NCBI GenBank assembly: GCA_020852965.1
Contig: JADYZV010000046.1
Span: forward strand, 62,001-126,000
DNA: 64,000 nt
From: Pirellulaceae bacterium
Lineage (GTDB): Bacteria > Planctomycetota > Planctomycetia > Pirellulales > Pirellulaceae
Reading direction: 5' to 3'
A program made the position numbers and the translations under genes. Shown one piece after another: positions 47,090-55,904 of this stretch (position 1 is the first letter of the stretch; the number at the start of each line of letters is the position of its first letter). Under the pieces are notes generated by a model that saw nothing but the letters and a program-made list of their open reading frames with translations, had not been told where the DNA came from and searched no databases.

Positions 47090-47899
47090 GGTGATTTTCC
47101 TTCTGTGAGTAAAACGGATCTATCGTGGTTTACGCAACTTTGGCTGGAGTCTTGCACAAGCTCCCGACCTTTAGCAGCTTCGAATTCCCCAGTTTGGCCC
47201 TGGGATTCTAGGAGGGCGGTAGCGGTTAAGCAATATGGCCAAAGGGGTTGGATGGACATTGCTGAGAATGTTGTGGTATTGATCAGCGCAGAGAATCCCC
47301 ATGAGGTCCTTCACCCGGTTCTCAATTTTCAACCGGAAAACGTTGTCGCTTGGAACAATCGCGACGTCTCCTAGTGCTTGTTGATGCTTTTGTCTCAACC
47401 GTCAAGCCGTGGCGACGGCATGACTAGCGGGCATGCACCGCGATCAGACAAGTTAGCAATCGGCTTCGTCACCCCTGACGTTCTTATGCACCGGTACTTC
47501 GGCCAAGCGCAATCGGCTCTACTCGTGCCTGCAGTTCGATCTTCGGTGCTCCTGCCTAAGCAAAATACCGTTACAATGCACTACTCCAAGGCCGCATGAT
47601 TCTCCAGGCGTGAAGAGTACCTTGCGTATGCTATTTGTAACTAGATACCAGAGGAGATTCCCGACGATGAATCGGGCACCATTTCTATTTCTGTCTGCAC
47701 AACCGTGCACCAGCATGCCACATCCCGCTGACAAATCGGTTCACAACGCCATCCAACAAGCCGCCATATTCCGGGCGAAATTGGGTTTCACCCCATCCGC
47801 GCGAGCTAAGGTTAACGACTCATTTACCGGTGCTGCCACTTTCATGATTCGCGATCTCTAAACTTTCACACTTCGCTTCCCGCACTAGGAACGATCACA
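47090..47899. other. 810-bp divergent intergenic region, no gene supported
   Basis: It lies between the lipase (minus) and the zinc metalloprotease (plus), so it must hold both promoters. A plus frame at 47610-47861 (83 codons) is open, but its protein has no pattern I recognise and no good start. No repeat of the families seen elsewhere. Confidence 0.4.
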
Positions 47900-50401
47900 A
47901 TGCATAGACGCATTTATCTTCCCTGGATCTGTTTGTTAGGTCTCTTACTCGGCCACAGCCAGAGCGGATTACCGTTGCTCCCAGCCGAAGAGATTGAATC
48001 ACTAGACGTTCAGGCCATGCAACGCGAAGAGGGTATGATTCGTTTTTACTGGGATGACGCACATGGAAGAGTCTACCTGGAACTTAAGGAGTTTGACGAG
48101 CCGTTTTTGTATGTGAGCTCGCTCGCCAGTGGGCTTGGCTCCAATCCAGTGGGACTCGACCGCGGACAGATGGGTGACAGTCGTGTCGTCGCGTGGAAGC
48201 GAGTTGGCGACAAAGCGTTTCTTGTTCAGCAAAATCTAAAGTTTCGAGCGACCACTGATAGCCAGGCCGAGCGCAGTTCCGTTCGCGATTCGTTTGCAGA
48301 ATCGATCCTGTGGGCCGGCAAGCTCAAACCGATTTCGGGCGGTGCGGCCATCGTCGACATGACCGAACTACTGTTGCGCGACGCGCACCATTGCGTGGCC
48401 ACGCTAGCCAAGAGCGGCCAAGGCAGTTTCAGCCTTGACAAAGACCGTTGTTTTATCCATCGTGCTCGAACCAAAGGCTTTCCCAGCAACTGTGAGTTCG
48501 AAGCAACATTGACGTTCGCGTCGGACAAACCTGGCACTCTGGTCGAACAAACGGCCGCAGATGGTACGGCTGTCAGCCTTCGCCAGCACCATTCGTTCGT
48601 ACGTCTACCCGACCAAGCCTATCGACCACGACGATTCGATCCGCGCGCCGGGTGTTTTGACATCGTTTATTCCGACTACGGTGTTGCGCTGGATCAGCCA
48701 CTCGAACAGCGGTTCATCACCCGGCATCGCTTGCATAAAAGAAATCCGGAATTGTCGCTCAGTCCCCCTGTGTTGCCGATCGTGTACTACGTCGATTCGG
48801 CCGTGCCGCAACCCATTCGCGATGCCCTGCTGGAAGGCGCTGGCTGGTGGAGTAGCGCGTTCGAGTCGGCCGGATTCTCTGACGCATTCGAGGTTCGCCT
48901 GTTACCCGAAGATGTCGATCCGATGGATGTTCGTTACAACGTGATTCAATGGGTCCACCGTTCGACGCGTGGTTGGTCTTACGGTCAGTCGGTCGTCGAT
49001 CCCAGGACCGGTGAGATTATCAAAGGACACGTGTTGTTAGGTTCTTTACGCGTACGGCAGGACCAATTGCTGTTTGACGGGTTGATGAATTCGTCTGCCG
49101 CGCCCCAGGGTATTGCCAGCAGTTGCGGAATGGGAGAGTATCCAGGTGTCGCCTATCTGACACAATTGAATCCCGGGTTCTCGACCACCGAGCTGGCGTT
49201 GGCTCGAATTCGTCAGTTGGCCGCTCATGAAGTGGGGCATACGCTAGGGTTTGCGCATAACTTTGCGGCGAGCACTTTCGGCGACCGCGCCTCGGTCATG
49301 GACTATCCGCCGCCGCGCGTAAGAATCACCGATGGAGAAATCGACCTTAGCGACGCATATGCTGTGGGCATAGGCGCTTGGGATCGGTTTACAGTGGCCT
49401 ATGCCTACTCTCAGTTTTCGCCCGATGAAGAACAATCGGCGCTGGACCGATTAGTCGCGCAATCCATCGAAGGGAACATGCGATACGTCACCGACGCCGA
49501 TGCGCGCTCCGCCGGGGCAGCCCATCCGCTCGGAAACTTGTGGGACGATGGCTCGGACTCCGTGACCGGCCTGCGGCATGCCATGCAGGTGCGTCGCATC
49601 GCACTCAGCAGATTCAATAGTTCCGCATTGGCCAATGGTCGTCCCATGGCAGAACTGGAAAAAATCTTTGCTCCACTTTATCTGCATCATCGGTATCAGG
49701 TGGACGCTGCAGCGAAGCTGATCGGTGGCGTCGACTATACCTATGCAGTCAAGGCAGATGGCCAAGTGCCGCTCACTCCCGTCCCGCCGGCTCGCCAGCG
49801 GGCGGCGCTCGCCGAACTACTGGGGACGTTGCAGCCCGACGTGCTGGTAATTCCTCAGCCCATCCTTGATCTGCTCTCGCCCCGTGTCGTGGACTCAGCG
49901 ACCGACCGCGAGCGATTTGCCTCGCAAACCGCTCCATTGTTCGATGCCGTGGCCGCCATGCGAGCCGCCGCCGACTTAACGCTGGCGAATCTGTTGCAAC
50001 CACAACGCGTCTCGCGGCTGGCCGGTCTGCATGCCGAGGAATGGGGACTGGCCTCCGTGCTCGATGCCATCATGCATCAAGGTTTTCAGAGCCCCCTTCC
50101 GCAGGGTATGCGCGAACGGCAAGCTCGGCGAGTGGTCCAACAAGTCGTGGTGGAGAGATTGCTGAAGCTGGCGGATGACCCACAAGTCGCTGCGGATGCG
50201 CGCGCGATGGTCAACCTGTATTTGCAGCAATTGTCCAGCGCCCTCCAAAGCGAAGCAGGCTCCACTGCGGACGATCTAGGCCAAGCCCATGCCGCATACT
50301 TGGTCGACCAGATTGATCGCTTTCGCAATCGACCTCATCAATCCGCTGCATCTCTCCCGACGATCGAATTGCCACCCGGCAGTCCGATCGGGGCCCACTA
50401 A
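47900..50401 (+). CDS. secreted zinc-dependent metalloprotease (DUF5117/DUF5118 type)
   Basis: 833 residues. The signal peptide is at residues 1-28 (IYLPWICLLGLLLGHSQS). The N-terminal half has the DUF5118/5117 pattern (EEGMIRFYWDDAHGRVYLELKEFDEPFLYVSSLASGLGSNPVGLDRGQ). Zinc site: HEVGHTLGFAHN with His443, Glu444, His447 and third ligand His453, a metzincin HExxHxxGxxH-like site, followed by the Met-turn-like SVMDYPPPRV. The C-terminal part is helical. It should digest proteins in the periplasm or outside. Start ATG 47900 is preceded by a short leader without a clear ribosome site. Confidence 0.88.
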   Translation: MHRRIYLPWICLLGLLLGHSQSGLPLLPAEEIESLDVQAMQREEGMIRFYWDDAHGRVYLELKEFDEPFLYVSSLASGLGSNPVGLDRGQMGDSRVVAWKRVGDKAFLVQQNLKFRATTDSQAERSSVRDSFAESILWAGKLKPISGGAAIVDMTELLLRDAHHCVATLAKSGQGSFSLDKDRCFIHRARTKGFPSNCEFEATLTFASDKPGTLVEQTAADGTAVSLRQHHSFVRLPDQAYRPRRFDPRAGCFDIVYSDYGVALDQPLEQRFITRHRLHKRNPELSLSPPVLPIVYYVDSAVPQPIRDALLEGAGWWSSAFESAGFSDAFEVRLLPEDVDPMDVRYNVIQWVHRSTRGWSYGQSVVDPRTGEIIKGHVLLGSLRVRQDQLLFDGLMNSSAAPQGIASSCGMGEYPGVAYLTQLNPGFSTTELALARIRQLAAHEVGHTLGFAHNFAASTFGDRASVMDYPPPRVRITDGEIDLSDAYAVGIGAWDRFTVAYAYSQFSPDEEQSALDRLVAQSIEGNMRYVTDADARSAGAAHPLGNLWDDGSDSVTGLRHAMQVRRIALSRFNSSALANGRPMAELEKIFAPLYLHHRYQVDAAAKLIGGVDYTYAVKADGQVPLTPVPPARQRAALAELLGTLQPDVLVIPQPILDLLSPRVVDSATDRERFASQTAPLFDAVAAMRAAADLTLANLLQPQRVSRLAGLHAEEWGLASVLDAIMHQGFQSPLPQGMRERQARRVVQQVVVERLLKLADDPQVAADARAMVNLYLQQLSSALQSEAGSTADDLGQAHAAYLVDQIDRFRNRPHQSAASLPTIELPPGSPIGAH

Positions 50402-50652
50402 GCGATATTGGTGTTATTGGCGCGTAGTGTTATTGGCGTGGAGCGCTCCACGATCTGACGCCAGTCAGTTGCTCGCCAACTCGCAGAACAACAACACAGC
50501 CAAGAACGAAATCCAAGTGAAAAGATTGATTTTCTTGACTGCGCTTGGAAGTTGCCAAGCGGTGTGATGTAGATGATAGAATGCGCGGTGGGCTGCAGTG
50601 CAGAGATTGTTTGATCGATATCACTATGTGCAACACACGCTGGAGAAGCCTA

Positions 50653-51993
50653 ATGTCTAAGTCGTCTCGCCGCACGTTCCTGCAGGGTACTTCCTCTGTC
50701 GCCGTCACAACACTGGCATCCGCCGCCATCCACGGAGCCACGGCTCAGCCCAGCGAACGAGTTCGTGTCGGCATTATGGGTGCCAGTGGTCGAGCGCACT
50801 CATTGATCAGTACATTCTCTTCGAACCCGAATGTGGAAGTTGTGGCGATCGCGGATCTCGACCCGTCCCACATCCCCAAAGGTCTGGCCACGGCTGAAAA
50901 GAATCAGGGCCGTTCGGTTCGCACCGAAAGTGATTTCCGGCGACTGATCGACGATGATTCCATCGATGCTCTAGTCATCGGCACGCCCGATCACTGGCAC
51001 GCGATCCCCACCATTCTTGCCTGTCAGGCGGGCAAAGATGTGTACGTCGAAAAACCCGACAGTCATAACATTGTCGAGGGTATGACGATGGTGGCCGCGA
51101 TGAGGAAACACAACCGCATCGTGCAGATGGGATCTCAACATCGATCGACCGAACGACTGCAGTCTGCCATAGAATTTGTGGAAACCGGAGCACTCGGTCG
51201 CTGCGTGTTCGCCAAGGCATGGGAAAGCACCAAACAGGAAAACATCGGTTTCCCTCCGGATGGCACGCCTCCGACCGGAGTCGACTATGACATGTGGATG
51301 GGATCGGCTCCCGAACGTCCGTTCAATCGCAATCGCTTCCACGGACGTTGGCGCTGGCTGTACGATTATGGCACAGGCGATCTGGGCAACGACGGCGTGC
51401 ATCGGCTGGACATGGCGGTCGCTCTGCTAAATGCTGCCTGTCGCGCTCAGAAGGAACGGCCTGTGGGTTTGCCGACGAAAGTGTCGGCTCATGGCGGCAA
51501 GTGGTACTTCAATGATGCTCAGCAGTTTCCCGACACCATGCAAGTGACGTACGAATTTGCGGATGGTGACGATGGGCGACATTCCAAACTGCTGACGTAT
51601 GAAATGCGGGTCTGGGTGCCGTATCATTATCTGGGGGAATCCGAAGGGGCCATGGTGTTTGGCGACCAGGGGTCCATCACGATCGGTAACACTCGTTGGG
51701 TGGCTCATGGTCGTGGGGGCAAAGTATTGGCCGAAGGTACCGGCGATAGCCATGAAAAGCCGCACGTGCAGAATTTCATCGACTGCATCAAGTCACGCAA
51801 TAAACCGTACTGCGATTTGGAAACTGTCGGACACCCGGCGTCAGTGCTGTGTCATGCGGGAAACATTGCCGCACGAGTCGGGCGGACCCTGCAGCTGGAC
51901 GCTGCAACGGAGACTTTCGTCAATGACGAGGAAGCGAATGCTCTGCGAACCCGTTCTGAGTATCGCAAACCATGGACACTGCCGGTAGTTTGA
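50653..51993 (+). CDS. Gfo/Idh/MocA family oxidoreductase with Tat signal (second copy)
   Basis: 446 residues from ATG 50653. The leader SSRRTFLQGTSSVAVTTLASAAIHGATA has RR and a hydrophobic core, so Tat export is expected. Rossmann: RVRVGIMGASGRAHSLISTF, VVAIADLDPSH; the EKP motif is intact (DVYVEKPDSHNIVEGM). It then has QMGSQHRSTERLQSAIEFVETGALGRCVFAKAWES and PFNRNRFHGRWRWLYDYGTGDLGNDGVHRLDMA, typical of the planctomycete secreted subfamily. A piece of a very similar gene (residues about 162-205) is found as a fragment at 62798-62937. Substrate unknown. Confidence 0.9.
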   Translation: MSKSSRRTFLQGTSSVAVTTLASAAIHGATAQPSERVRVGIMGASGRAHSLISTFSSNPNVEVVAIADLDPSHIPKGLATAEKNQGRSVRTESDFRRLIDDDSIDALVIGTPDHWHAIPTILACQAGKDVYVEKPDSHNIVEGMTMVAAMRKHNRIVQMGSQHRSTERLQSAIEFVETGALGRCVFAKAWESTKQENIGFPPDGTPPTGVDYDMWMGSAPERPFNRNRFHGRWRWLYDYGTGDLGNDGVHRLDMAVALLNAACRAQKERPVGLPTKVSAHGGKWYFNDAQQFPDTMQVTYEFADGDDGRHSKLLTYEMRVWVPYHYLGESEGAMVFGDQGSITIGNTRWVAHGRGGKVLAEGTGDSHEKPHVQNFIDCIKSRNKPYCDLETVGHPASVLCHAGNIAARVGRTLQLDAATETFVNDEEANALRTRSEYRKPWTLPVV

Positions 51994-52447
51994 CGTTACC
52001 AGCGAAAACGCACTTATAGAATCGTATCGAGGTGCGACCATCGGAGCCACAGGTCGAGGCGACTATGGCCACGGTGTTGATGTCCCCTTCACGAAAGTTC
52101 CTTGAGTCGACTTAGCCATCAGTAGTTGAAGAGAATTTTCCCCTTACCCGACGATTGGAGGCTTGTGAAACTCCGTGGCTGACGAAAGTGACGCGACCAT
52201 GTCGACTTCCGTCCCTGGCATCCGTGCTCCGGCCCCGCCATCCGTGCGTGAATTCGTGTCATTCGCTACCGGTTACCCGGAATCTCAGGTTGGTGTGAAC
52301 TTTGGGGAGGACCAAAGCGGTGATGAATCCCCGCACTCCAAATCCAAGTGTAGCCGGCCACTCTGCAGCCTAGTTCGATGCAAAACGGATTGAGCTGCCT
52401 AGACGATCGCTCGTTGAGTTGCAGCGGATGGAGAGGAAAAATAAGTA
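51994..52447. other. 454-bp convergent intergenic region
   Basis: It contains the repeat at 52304-52339. The plus frame 52175-52393 includes the translated repeat (QSGDESPHSK), the same peptide as at the 63.1-kb copies, which argues that this frame is not coding. Nothing else recognised. Confidence 0.4.
52304..52339. repeat. GGAGTGCGGGGATT repeat, copy B (inverse)
   Basis: GGGGAGGACCAAAGCGGTGA then TGAATCCCCGCACTCC: near reverse complement of copy A at 42942-42978 and near identical to 63073-63150. Confidence 0.65.
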
Positions 52448-53599
52448 CTATTGCTCCACTGATTTCTTTGAATCGAGCTCTTCGAGTACGCCTCGCTTTA
52501 ATTCTACTTGAGAGTTACGAAGGGAATTGAGCCCCAATAATACTGGCAAGTTGAGTTCAGTCGTATCGTCGATCTCAACCGTTATGTTTTCAAGGACATT
52601 GCCGGTCAGGGTGGTTTGTCCTCCGCCTACCTTGACACGCGAGGTGCCATGCTCTGCGCTGATGACGTTGCCCGTCACGGTAGCTTGCATACCACGCAGG
52701 TCCATCGCCAGCCCGCATGCGCCTCCATTGTCGACCGTTAGCACGTTGCCGGAAATCGAATGTCGCAACGAACCCGCCCAGGAGCGAAAACCAATATCGA
52801 GGATCGCCCCGGTCCGCACTCGCACTACATTGTCGGCCATGATTATGTCATTGGCTCGATCTGTTCCAATCGCGACGTGTGTTTTTCCAACAATGTCAAT
52901 CATATTGCCACGAATGATTCCTGGCCCTGTCAGGATTTCGACCACATCCGATCCAGCGTCTCCTAGAGCATTGTCCAAGACGCGCATGTTGCTCCCTTCG
53001 AGCATAATCCCTAGTCGGTGAGCCTCCTTGACTTGGCAGTTTCGAATCGTGATGTCGTGACAATCTTCATCGGCCGAGGGACCAGCCGGTGCTTGTCGAA
53101 AGGCCTTGATGCCGCAAAACTCGAAGCGATCGTGTGAAAGGTTAGGGTCTCCTGCACCTTGGTCGTTTTCTGTTCGGTTGGCATCGATGGCGAGATCGCG
53201 GATCGTAACATGCCCCACACCGGAGCCAATGATCCGGATCACGTTGGTATTCTGCCCAGCGGCCAACCGAAGGCGAGTCGCCGCCCCCTGTCCGGCTAGC
53301 GTGACAAAGCTGCGGTCGATGATAATGCCACCCAGCGTTTGCGGGACTTTGTGAATTTCAAAGTTACCAGCAGATAACTGGACCGTTCCACCGCTGGAAG
53401 GCAATGCCAATATTGCTTGGCGGATCGTCAGTTGATCCTCGACTCCAGTGCAACAAAAGTCTGCGGAGCTTCGAGTCTCTTCTGGAGAATCATAAGCGGC
53501 TACCGTAATCGATCTCACCTCCGCCAAACAGTGACTCGCCATCGCGCAGAACAGCAACACAGTCAACAACGAAGTCGGAGCAACGAATTGAAGTTTCAT
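52448..53599 (-). CDS. secreted right-handed beta-helix protein
   Basis: 383 residues from ATG 53599; an in-frame codon at 53650 is possible. Signal peptide at 1-25 (LLTVLLFCAMASHCLA). The body shows many short repeats of the pectate-lyase-like beta-helix type: VTIRDLAIDANR, ITIRNCQVKEAHRLGIML, MRVLDNALGDAG, IIRGNMIDIVG, IIMADNVVRVRTG, ATVTGNVISAEHG. It opens with TIRQAILALPSSGGTVQLSAGNFEI, as in pectate-lyase and glycoside-epimerase-like helices. Catalytic residues cannot be assigned; polysaccharide binding or cleavage is likely. Start preceded by GGAG-like CTGGAGGGTCAT in the upstream strand. Confidence 0.8.
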   Translation of the reverse strand: MKLQFVAPTSLLTVLLFCAMASHCLAEVRSITVAAYDSPEETRSSADFCCTGVEDQLTIRQAILALPSSGGTVQLSAGNFEIHKVPQTLGGIIIDRSFVTLAGQGAATRLRLAAGQNTNVIRIIGSGVGHVTIRDLAIDANRTENDQGAGDPNLSHDRFEFCGIKAFRQAPAGPSADEDCHDITIRNCQVKEAHRLGIMLEGSNMRVLDNALGDAGSDVVEILTGPGIIRGNMIDIVGKTHVAIGTDRANDIIMADNVVRVRTGAILDIGFRSWAGSLRHSISGNVLTVDNGGACGLAMDLRGMQATVTGNVISAEHGTSRVKVGGGQTTLTGNVLENITVEIDDTTELNLPVLLGLNSLRNSQVELKRGVLEELDSKKSVEQ

Positions 53600-53683
53600 G
53601 AATGTGCCTGGAGGGTCATAGGTTTTAGGGGGAATGCTGAGCGGGAACATTCGAGGGCGGCTCGTTCCAATTCGTGATTGGAT

Positions 53684-55291
53684 TCAAGGCTGTTGATCTC
53701 TATCTGATGCAACTGGCTGCGTCTGGGGTAGGGTCTGCGAGTCAGCGATCGCCAGTGGGTCGCTCAGAGTTCCACTCCACTTACCGTACACGCCTTGCCC
53801 CCACTGGATGTGACTCGGCTGGAACTCCGAAAGCAGGTGTTCCGGTATCTCGACTTGGCCCAAAGTACGTCCGTCCTGAGACACTCTCAGTATTGTTCCC
53901 GCCAATTGAACTGAGATTTTGGTCGGCTCGGGTTGCCAATCAATGGGCACAGCCAAATTGCCCGGAAGCACGGCAAGGTAAATGGCTCCATAGTCGGCCA
54001 ATTGTCGTTCGGTAAGAAACGAAAATTTTGGATCCCAGGGACCGCTCGACTTAGAGGACGTGGTAATCACTAGTCCCGTACCGTAAGGTTGCAGGCCAGT
54101 GACACGCTGTCCCCAAAGATTCGCAACCGGATCAACTTGCTTGGTTTCCAATTCGTAGGGATGGATTGAGGAGTCGGTGGGGAGTGGGTGCTCGAACATC
54201 CGCTGCGCGAAAGCCCAATTATTTCGCTGCGTATCATAGCGCCAGACCTCAGCCCAGGGCCAAATGCCCGCAAACAGGTCGCCACCGTAGATTGCCAGCG
54301 TCTGAGCTTCGCGAGCTGAAGTCGAGACGCCTGGTAAAATCGGAGGCCAACCCGATAACAGTTTGAGTTCTGAGTTGGCGTATTCGTAGAGTTCACCCGT
54401 TGGATAATGTCCCAACAACAGTCGGTCGTAAAAGGTCAGGATCGAGTAGACTTGGTAGCTGACCGCGGGCACAGGTGGAGTACGCAACGTCGTCCAGCCT
54501 TGCGAATCAAACTTGATGACTCTGCCATTATTGGAAACCGCTAGGACTTCGCCGTCCAACTGGCCAAACGCGTACATGAACTCAAAGGGTATTGGCAAAT
54601 CGAATTGCCAACTCGGCTCGGGGGACAGCGGTTGGTCCAATGCGGGCGTCCAGCGACAAGCGATCAAACGATTTAAGGGAGGATCGAGTTGCTGGTTCGA
54701 CTCCTTAATGAAGAGGATTCCGTTGGCGAAGTAGTGTTCACCGAAGCGGGCGCCTGGCTGCGGTTCAAGCAGTACTTTCTGATCGTAGCTGACAGCCGTT
54801 CCGGAGACCGACAAGATCTTACCAGCGATGCGTTCGCTATAGGGCTGCATGGAATGTTCACCGATCCACTGACGCTGTTGGTTGTCCCATCGGTATACCC
54901 GTGGGTCGGTTGGCTGCATCCCCTTTTCGCTGCGATTGTGAATGTACAGTTCCCCGTGCATCGAAAACGGGTAGAAGCCCGTGGCCGAGCTGGCGATATC
55001 TGGCAATCTTTCCAGTTGCCAATTTAGTGAGCCAAGGATCGGGCGCATGGAGACCTGCAGCAGTTCTCGATCACTGCGTGGCTGAGTGTTGTATGCAGCC
55101 ATAAAGCCGGCTGTCATCAGTGTCTGTCCGTCAACACCGATCACTTCAAACAGAGTCCCATAGTCTTGCCCTCGGTCTGGTCCCAATTCCACTATGGCGG
55201 AGGCTTCAAGCTGCTTGGGCGTTTGGGAAAACGTCGGTGGGCAGGCTGCTGTCACAATCAGCAGCGCACCTAGCAAGAGTCGCTTGCTCAT
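53684..55291 (-). CDS. secreted hypothetical protein, probably beta-propeller
   Basis: 535 residues, signal peptide at 1-22 (LLLGALLIVTAACPPTFS). Repeating short phrases with W or Y, such as MHGELYIHNRSEKG, VYRWDNQQRQW, YFANGILFIKES, EFMYAFGQLDGEVLAVSNNGRVIKF, LTFYDRLLLGHYPTGELYEY and LAIYGGDLFAGIWPWAEVWRYD, suggest a kelch- or WD-like propeller of six to seven blades. It lies 85 bp from the beta-helix gene on the same strand, so the two may be co-expressed. No catalytic motif was seen. Function unknown. Confidence 0.7.
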   Translation of the reverse strand: MSKRLLLGALLIVTAACPPTFSQTPKQLEASAIVELGPDRGQDYGTLFEVIGVDGQTLMTAGFMAAYNTQPRSDRELLQVSMRPILGSLNWQLERLPDIASSATGFYPFSMHGELYIHNRSEKGMQPTDPRVYRWDNQQRQWIGEHSMQPYSERIAGKILSVSGTAVSYDQKVLLEPQPGARFGEHYFANGILFIKESNQQLDPPLNRLIACRWTPALDQPLSPEPSWQFDLPIPFEFMYAFGQLDGEVLAVSNNGRVIKFDSQGWTTLRTPPVPAVSYQVYSILTFYDRLLLGHYPTGELYEYANSELKLLSGWPPILPGVSTSAREAQTLAIYGGDLFAGIWPWAEVWRYDTQRNNWAFAQRMFEHPLPTDSSIHPYELETKQVDPVANLWGQRVTGLQPYGTGLVITTSSKSSGPWDPKFSFLTERQLADYGAIYLAVLPGNLAVPIDWQPEPTKISVQLAGTILRVSQDGRTLGQVEIPEHLLSEFQPSHIQWGQGVYGKWSGTLSDPLAIADSQTLPQTQPVASDRDQQP

Positions 55292-55904
55292 GGAGATTGC
55301 TCGTGGATATCAAAAAGGCAGGTTTGAATGAAAGCCTCGCGCGGCCAACATTAAAGTTTGGAGCTTTGCGGGGAATTTGGAAGGCTTGGAATGTAATTCT
55401 AACTCTGAACGATTCAGTTTTATAACGAATCCCCAGAAAACCAGGACTGATGGTAGCATAATTGTGTCAGAATCATATTCTGTATGCATTGCTCCACCTG
55501 TCCGCACACTTTCAAAAGCGCTGAAATCAACAGCACCCAAGTGTTGTTTGATTGCATTCTCGGTCGGGGCAGCGTAAGGTTAAACCTGGATTATTTATAA
55601 CCCACAGCGTCAGCAAGGACGTTTAAGTCGAAATCGAATCTCTAAAGCATGAATTACCTTAGTTTTACTCAATCCATTTGCAGTCAAGTCAAACTTCCTT
55701 GTTGTCGCTGCGGGTTACGATCTCCTAGCACACTGTTTTCAGCTTCTATGACGTAAACGTAGTCGCATCATCGTTTACTTCATTTTCGTGGAAACTCATG
55801 AATAATCGGAGTGAAACACATTCAGGGCAGCCAGCCAAAGGGAATTCAGCCTGGCACCTGCACCGGCTACGGGAAACTGCTTGATAGAACAGGGATATCA
55901 AACC
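55292..55904. other. 613-bp divergent intergenic region with MITE-like copy 2
   Basis: The region holds the 120-bp element (55578-55718). No gene is supported in the remaining frames. Promoters for both flanking genes should lie here. Confidence 0.5.
55578..55718. mobile_element. MITE-like element, copy 2
   Basis: Ends TAACCCACAGCGTCAGCAAG (55598) and GTTGTCGCTGCGGGTTA (to 55716) are inverted repeats. The interior matches 30301-30380 closely. Copy 2 has more mismatches in its right arm (TTGTTGTCGC against TTGCTGACGC). Confidence 0.75.

Noticed and set aside
47610-47861. 83-codon plus-strand frame in the 810-bp gap
   Set aside because: No signal peptide, domain or convincing start; composition like neighbouring non-coding DNA. 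It could be a small gene but cannot be supported.
52175-52393. 72-codon plus-strand frame
   Set aside because: Its most distinctive part is the translated intergenic repeat, which also appears in a non-coding context at 63.1 kb.
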